A stretch of 64,000 nucleotides of DNA from assembly GCF_008831285.2 (NCBI RefSeq), contig NC_045145.1:2582723-2646722 (forward strand), given 5' to 3'. Source of the DNA: Nymphaea colorata. Its lineage: Eukaryota > Streptophyta > Magnoliopsida > Nymphaeales > Nymphaeaceae. Shown piece after piece: positions 59,024-64,000 of the stretch. Each line of letters opens with the position of its first letter. The first letter of the stretch is position 1. A program made the translations under genes and the position numbers. Under the pieces are notes generated by a model that was given only the letters and a program-made list of their open reading frames with translations, was not told the DNA's origin and searched no databases.

Positions 59024-59542
59024 TCCCCAGGCAGAGGCCTCTTCTTTAAGAAAGGTGAATCTCTAGATGTTGCTGCTTACAGTGATGCTGACTATGCAGG
59101 GTCTGTTGATGATAGAAGGTCCACAACTGGCTTCTGTGTCTTTGTTGGGGGTAATCTCATATCATGGAGAAGCAAGAAACAAAATGTAGTCTCTAGATCA
59201 AGTGCAGAATCTGGAGCAATGGCTCAAACGACGATTGAGATGACGTGGGTTAAATCTATGCTAACGAATATGAGTATTCATGTTCCTCTTCCTATGAAAA
59301 TGTACTGTGATAACAAGGCTGCCACTTATATTGCAAACAATCCAGTATTTCATAAAAGAACTAAGCACATTGAGGTGGATTGTCATTATATTCGGGATCT
59401 TATAAAAGAAGGTGTGGTGTCTACGGTTCATGTAGCTTCTGAAGACCAAACAACAGATATGTTTACGAAAGCTCTTCCGATTGGTGATTTCTCTAGATGT
59501 TGTGACAAGCTGAGCATGGTTGATATCTATGCTCTAGCTTGA
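59024..59542 (+). pseudogene. Copia-1 RNase H
   Basis: After the TGA the frame goes on with GRGLFFKKGE, AAYSDADYAGSVDDRRSTTG, LISWRSKKQNVVSRSSAES, MYCDNKAATYIANNPVFHKR and TKHIEVDCHYIRD. These carry the catalytic Asp (YSDADYAG), the Glu in SSAES and the CDN Asp. The ancestral end of the polyprotein is the TGA at 59540-59542, a few bases before the purine tract. Confidence 0.9.
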
Positions 59543-59549
59543 GGGGGGG
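59540..59549 (+). other. Copia-1 polypurine tract
   Basis: The run tgaggggggg ends exactly where the 3' LTR starts (59550). It is the plus-strand priming site. Confidence 0.9.
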
Positions 59550-59770
59550 TGTTGAAATTAGAAAGTTTGCTTTAAGTGTGGTAGTCATTTGATTATTTAA
59601 AAGTTAGAGTTCTCTTTTGTCTTTTTACTACTTCATTTGCCCTACTTTTGTAACTGCCACAACTGTGCCCTAATCTCTCTTTAAGTAGAGAATAGAGCAC
59701 GATATGGAAGAAAAAGTTTTACCGTCTCTCTCTCTCTCTCTCTCTCTCTCCCCTTCTCCATCACGCAACA
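59550..59770 (+). repeat. Copia-1 3' LTR (221 bp)
   Basis: Starts tgttgaaatt and ends tcacgcaaca. It is followed by the target duplication gtgag. It keeps the segment around ttaagtagagaatagagcac that the 5' LTR has lost. CT microsatellite at about 59723-59750. Confidence 0.9.
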
Positions 59771-60742
59771 GTGAGAATGAAAGATAAAGGCTGAGGCATA
59801 CCGGCAGCAGCAAAGTGCGTTGGCTGAAAATGGCTGAGGCATACCAGCGACAGCAAATGTGTTGGTTCCGTTGGGTCAGAGTGTTGTTGTGTTGCAGGAT
59901 TGGGTTCTTCTAAAACCGATAGAAAGTACTACCCTTGGTCCATTCAAAACTTGCAAAAAATGAGACAAAGAGGCGATGGCTGAGAGTTCGTGTGAGATAG
60001 AGGCAACAAGCATAAATACTAGTAGGCAGCAGTCTGGCAGAGACCTGAAAGTAGCAGTGGGCGGACTCCGCCAGACGGATGGTAGTGATCTCGGTGTGGG
60101 CAGTAGAGAGGGGAGAGAGAAACAAAAGAACAAAAAGGTTAAAAATGAACAGTAAACAAAAACATTTGACCTAAATCGGTGAATCTGTTTGGTGGTGAAC
60201 CGGTTTATATAATTAAATGACATGATTTTCAGTAGTCAAACCGAGCCGAGCATAAATGAGTCGAGTTCTTACAACTCAAACTCAAACTCGTTTAATGTTT
60301 TGATTATAAGTTAAACTCGAGCTCAGCTCGTTTATAAATGAGTCAAGGTCGAGTCGCGTTTTTTCGAGCGAGTTCGAGTCGAGCCCGAGTTGGCTCGACT
60401 CATTGTGCACCCCTAATTGTCATTGATAAAGGTGCAGACACGACTGGCCCATACTTTGCCAGGAAAGGATCCAATGGTAACAGAGAACTTCTAAAATCAT
60501 CCATCCAATGTGGGAACTACCTTTCAAAACTAGCTTATAAAATCATTAGGCGTCATTACCAACTAGCTATATGCTGTCAACATTAATCATAAATTTAAAG
60601 TATACCATCAAATGAAACGTTTCATAAATTTGGAGGATCTCCAAAGTCATTTGAAATTTTTAAAACACAAAATTAAATCGTAAAATGGACTGGCTGGGCA
60701 GCATCAGATCATCCCACAATGCAGCAACCTCATCACCATCAC

Positions 60743-60958
60743 TTCACACCAACAAATATCCCTTCTAGGAACGGCTGAAAGCTGTTCCTAAAAGCACATG
60801 TTGTGGTTCCTAAAAGTAATTAGCAACGGTCAAGTGGTTGTTCCTAAAACTTTCCTCGACTGTTCCTAATTACTTTTAGGATCGGTTGTGACGACCTTTC
60901 CTTACGAAGATTCATTAGGACCAGTTTTCCATATGTATGTCCAAAAGTTCAAATCTAG

Positions 60959-61012
<54 letters not shown>

Positions 61013-61255
61013 ATATGTGTGTGTGTGTGTGTGTGTGTGCGTGTGTGGAGAGAGACAGAGTCATTAAACAAAAATATTTAAATTTATTGATCTCATATAT
61101 ATTCTTTATATGATTAAGAAATAGATTACAATTAATAAAGGTATACAAAAAAAATCAAGAAAAATTAGCATTATTGCTAGCTCCATCTACATCATTTCCT
61201 CTTTCATGGGTTTTTCTACCCACACTGCCCCACTTACGAGAGTCTCAACACATGA
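60743..61255 (+). mobile_element. CACTA-like terminus with subterminal repeats (D)
   Basis: Starts cacaccaacaaatatccctt, followed by ctaggaacggctg. Several ggaacgg / ccgttcct-like words follow in both orientations to about 60940, then a TA/GT microsatellite and a stretch matching 36560-36770. It has the same orientation as terminus C at 36229. The body should extend to the right, but no opposite end or coding motif is seen before 64000. Confidence 0.5.
60959..61047. repeat. (AT)n(GT)n microsatellite
   Basis: About 50 bases of pure AT, then about 25 of GT, then GA-rich sequence. The equivalent place in terminus C (36537-36564) has a much shorter TA tract. Confidence 0.95.
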
Positions 61256-63475
61256 AACATTTTCATTGCAGTGTCCCTAAAAAAAGGTTATGATAGAAGA
61301 AAGAACTATGCTACCAAAAACATTAAACAGCAAAAAAATAGAGATCAAGAAACTATTTCGATAACAAAAAGCTTTAAAGACCAAGAAGCTGCTTAAGATG
61401 AAGAAGGTTTTACACCCAAGTGCAAGATCCAATGCAACGTGTAGATATGCAAATATATGAATAAATGATGGCAATGACATTTGTCGACAATTTAAAGACA
61501 AAATTATAGTCCTTATCACAAGATGACATGCACAACAACAATAAGCCAACAAAGACTTTGGTCGTAACCACAACATAGTAAAAAGGAAATTGCTCTGATA
61601 AAATTTATCTACAAAGACAAATTGAAAACCAGAACCAACATAGCTAACTGAAATCATAAAGGAATATACAATCGTGCAACGAAGGTCCAGCTAGGAGGTA
61701 AAAGATTGTGTGGTCTTGTGTGTTAACTATGTGGTTTCAGTCCCCATGAAAGGTTGGTAATAGAATTTCTTTACTAAATAATCAAACTTTCTTATGCATC
61801 CCCACGGCAATCAGGTTGACAATAATTAAATACAAATGATCAAGTGTAACCCTTATCCATTCTTGAACGAATCTCAAATTCGATCACCTTGACCATATGC
61901 CCAATGAAACCATCAAGCTTGTTCTAACGAAATGCTAAAAACAAAGCTCTATTCATGACAAGACTTCACCATCCATCTATGCAAATGAAGGGGAATTTAA
62001 GAACCACTCATACTATATAATTTGCTCTTTCTTTCTCTCTCTCTCTCTTACACATAAACACAAATAATAAAAGTCATTTTAACGTTGAGTGACATCTTTA
62101 CCAAATTACATGTTGTTTCGTAACTATGTGGCTTCACCTTTCTTAGAAATTTTCCTTCAGAAAAAAAAGTCTAGATCTCTAAGGAAGCCTAAAAATGCAA
62201 AGTAAATGTACTGTATATGTCCCATCACCTACCTACAATTGACAATAAATGGTAAAATAAAATGAACATAAGGTCAAGGACAACACTTAAAAGAGCAGCA
62301 TTGCTAATCTATTGTTAAATGCAACATGATGCAAAAATTCAACTACAATCAAAGGCTTCCAATCTTGTTTCAAGAGAAATCTAACTTTAGTGAAGGAAAA
62401 CATAAGAAAATACAATAAAGGAGAACAATTAAAAGTTATAGGCCAAAAGAAAATGCTCCAAGTCTCCATTACTTTGGAATTAGCTACATAGGAAACCTCA
62501 AAGTAGAGTGACATCCATACCAAATTTCACCTGACTTAAAAAAAATAGTCATGTCACGTGCAATGAGAAGAGCTTCAGCCAATACAACACGACATACTTA
62601 TGTAGAAACCAAATAAAGATGAGTGTTATTTGTTTTGGGAAATGCCTAGATGTTATGTCACTATCACATATCTTCTCCAAACTTGGTCACAAATTTCTTT
62701 GCTGTAGGTGCACCTAAAATCATCCAGTCTAATTGCAGTAAGTACAAACATTACAACAGGAATGGAACAGTAAACATAAAGTGATGTCAGGATGCATCCC
62801 AATTAGCCACTCTGTCCTAATTCTGAGCTACATGACATTGTATAATCCTTCACTGAATTATAAAGCTACAACGTGCATTCATTCTACTGGTGGAATGCTG
62901 CTCTCATCAAGCATAAATATGTGGATCAGCTTTTGACCTTTAATTCAAAGGTATTTGCATTGAAGTTGCAAGTTGTTGAGATGGAGAAGACTAAGCTCAT
63001 GACTGGTCTATGCTAGTTCTGATCAGTCTAATAGTTTCAATTTACAAAGATCTTATGCGAGAGATTTTGCTAGTTGTTCTATATTTTCATGTTCTAGGGA
63101 ACTTCCATTTATAGCAGTGTGACTACTTCAGTAAAGTGTTGTGATGACATCATAATATGGCCACAGATTTTTGTTTAAAGTTGTCACTTTTGAACTTTCA
63201 ATTTTATGTTCTTTTTATCATAGTATTATCCTCGTAATTTTTATCCTTTTTAGTTTTTTTGCCTGAGAAACTATCATGTTATTCTTGGGCAAAATTAAGA
63301 GCACTTAGAAAAATAGGATATATTACATATTAAAAGCTATTCTACCAAGGAATTATGATTTAATGTGAAAAATACTTTTGTTAATGTTTTGCTTATATCA
63401 TAAGACATAACCCAGTCAGGAAAAACAATGAGCAAGGAGCATACTGAGGGCAGTTCGACATAGCAAGTGATGCAG
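61256..63475. other. No gene recognised
   Basis: AT-rich sequence with short motif-free open frames (for example 61657-61277 and 62523-62287, minus). It may be the interior of the CACTA-like element starting at 60743, but nothing in it shows this directly. Confidence 0.4.
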
Positions 63476-63901
63476 TCAAATGCTAGAGGAAGAGCTGAAA
63501 AGGTGAAACCATTCCTTTCTAGTTACACAACAAAGGGGAAGATTACCAAATTTTATCGCCATAACATGCCGAACCATAGTTGAAATCAAAGCCGCTAGCT
63601 GTCTAAGAAAGACATCCTCAGTGGGACTCATGCTCATGTTCCTAGAAAAGTTCAGATTATGTGGCCTGGGGATTTCCTTATAACTGATGTTTTCTTCTTC
63701 AGTTTGTATCCTTTCATACACACAAGGGCCTGCTGGAAGGTCATACCCACATATGTGCATGGCACATAACTAGCATAGCATATGCAAAGGTATCTCGCCA
63801 AGTGGAAGGAGGCACATAACTGGTAGGGTGTCAGGCATGTGGTCTGTGTACATAGCTGCACACTAACCATATGCAAAGAGTGTGGCATGCTGGCTAATTG
63901 G
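63476..63901 (-). repeat. Inverted copy of the Copia-2 flank (32300-32622), with open frame
   Basis: The part 63579-63901 is the reverse complement of 32300-32622 and ends at the same insertion point, with the target duplication attgg at 63897-63901. A 94-codon frame (63760-63476) runs through it with EENISYKEIPRPHNLNFSRN, MSMSPTEDVFLRQLAALIST. The last part, beyond 63579, is not in the other copy. Family not recognised; it may be a transposon or host gene fragment. Confidence 0.75.
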
Positions 63902-64000
63902 TGTTGAAGACAAAGATAATGCCATCAGCCAGCTGCACGAAATATACAATGCTACTGATGCAAATCCACAAAATAAGGAAATTATTGATCATCAAATTGG
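63902..64000 (+). repeat. Start of a second Copia-2 family element (5' LTR, cut by window end)
   Basis: Begins tgttgaagacaaagataatg, the start of the Copia-2 LTR, here on the plus strand. It keeps the caaattgg word that is deleted from the 3' LTR of Copia-2. It sits at exactly the same flanking position as Copia-2 does, in mirror orientation. Confidence 0.8.

Larger units (their letters stand above)
54360..59775 (+). mobile_element. Ty1/copia retrotransposon, full length but inactivated (Copia-1)
   Basis: The body is 54365-59770 (5406 bp), flanked by gtgag at 54360-54364 and 59771-59775. The LTRs start tgttgaaatt and end acgcaaca. A PBS follows the 5' LTR, and a purine tract precedes the 3' LTR. 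Domains in order: gag, zinc knuckle, protease, integrase, reverse transcriptase, RNase H. The polyprotein is broken by a 43-bp insertion after gag, five premature stops and a 119-bp duplication in RT. It is nested inside the hAT-like element. Confidence 0.95.
53017..60423. mobile_element. hAT-like non-autonomous element rich in GAGCTC words
   Basis: An 8-bp direct repeat, attgtcat, lies at 53017-53024 and 60416-60423. The ends are short inverted repeats: left tgggctgcacacgag, and right, reversed, aggggtgcacaatgag. An 8-bp TSD and an AGGGGTGCACA-like end point to the hAT superfamily. Without the nested Copia-1 the element is about 2 kb. Both ends have dense palindromic GAGCTCGAGCTC words; the left part holds three tandem repeats of about 408 bp. 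No hAT transposase motif was seen, so it is probably moved in trans. Confidence 0.65.

Overview
The window looks like nuclear DNA of a flowering plant. It is AT-rich and intron-rich, dominated by plant-type transposons (Ty1/copia, a large non-autonomous LTR element, CACTA/En-Spm, hAT-like elements and MITEs), and carries a decayed GH3 (acyl-acid amido synthetase) gene, a plant family. I cannot name the species. I found no intact single-copy host gene. Every host-like coding stretch is a fragment or a pseudogene.

Layout, left half. Positions 1-630 are a fragment of the LTR described below. From about 1010 to 8082 lies a decayed CACTA element read on the minus strand (CACTA-A), with TNP2, DUF4218, DUF4216 and En/Spm-type accessory remnants and an internal inversion. 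A Copia primer-binding site and gag relic follow at 9169-9790. From 13461 to 22223 there is a complete non-coding LTR element (LARD type) with LTRs of about 3 kb, a 5-bp target duplication, PBS and PPT, and two younger MITEs nested in its left LTR. From 27218 to 32299 there is a minus-strand Copia element (Copia-2) with TSD ccaat. The DNA flanking Copia-2, together with the start of a second copy of it, reappears inverted at 63579-64000, so the flank and the insertion were duplicated together.

Layout, right half. A second TNP2-type CACTA remnant (CACTA-B, 32640-36228, plus strand) is collinear and shows the arrangement that CACTA-A has lost. A CACTA-like terminus with subterminal repeats starts at 36229, and a related one at 60743. 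A DUF599-like fragment lies near 37.6-38.0 kb. The most unusual locus is a minus-strand GH3 pseudogene spread over 51130-41449. One of its central exons, plus 131 bp of the following intron, has been amplified into six copies with a 609-bp period. Each copy is bounded by usable-looking GT and AG splice sites, all share a 2-nt deletion in the adenylation motif, and the last four show a two-unit higher-order pattern. A hAT-like element (53025-60415, 8-bp TSD) rich in GAGCTC words and carrying three ~408-bp tandem repeats follows. It hosts a complete but inactivated Copia element (Copia-1, 54365-59770, TSD gtgag).

The genes do not form an operon or pathway. The window records successive insertions, nested and duplicated, around one dead hormone-conjugating enzyme gene. 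All similarity statements come from reading translations and recalling family motifs. No database search was run.
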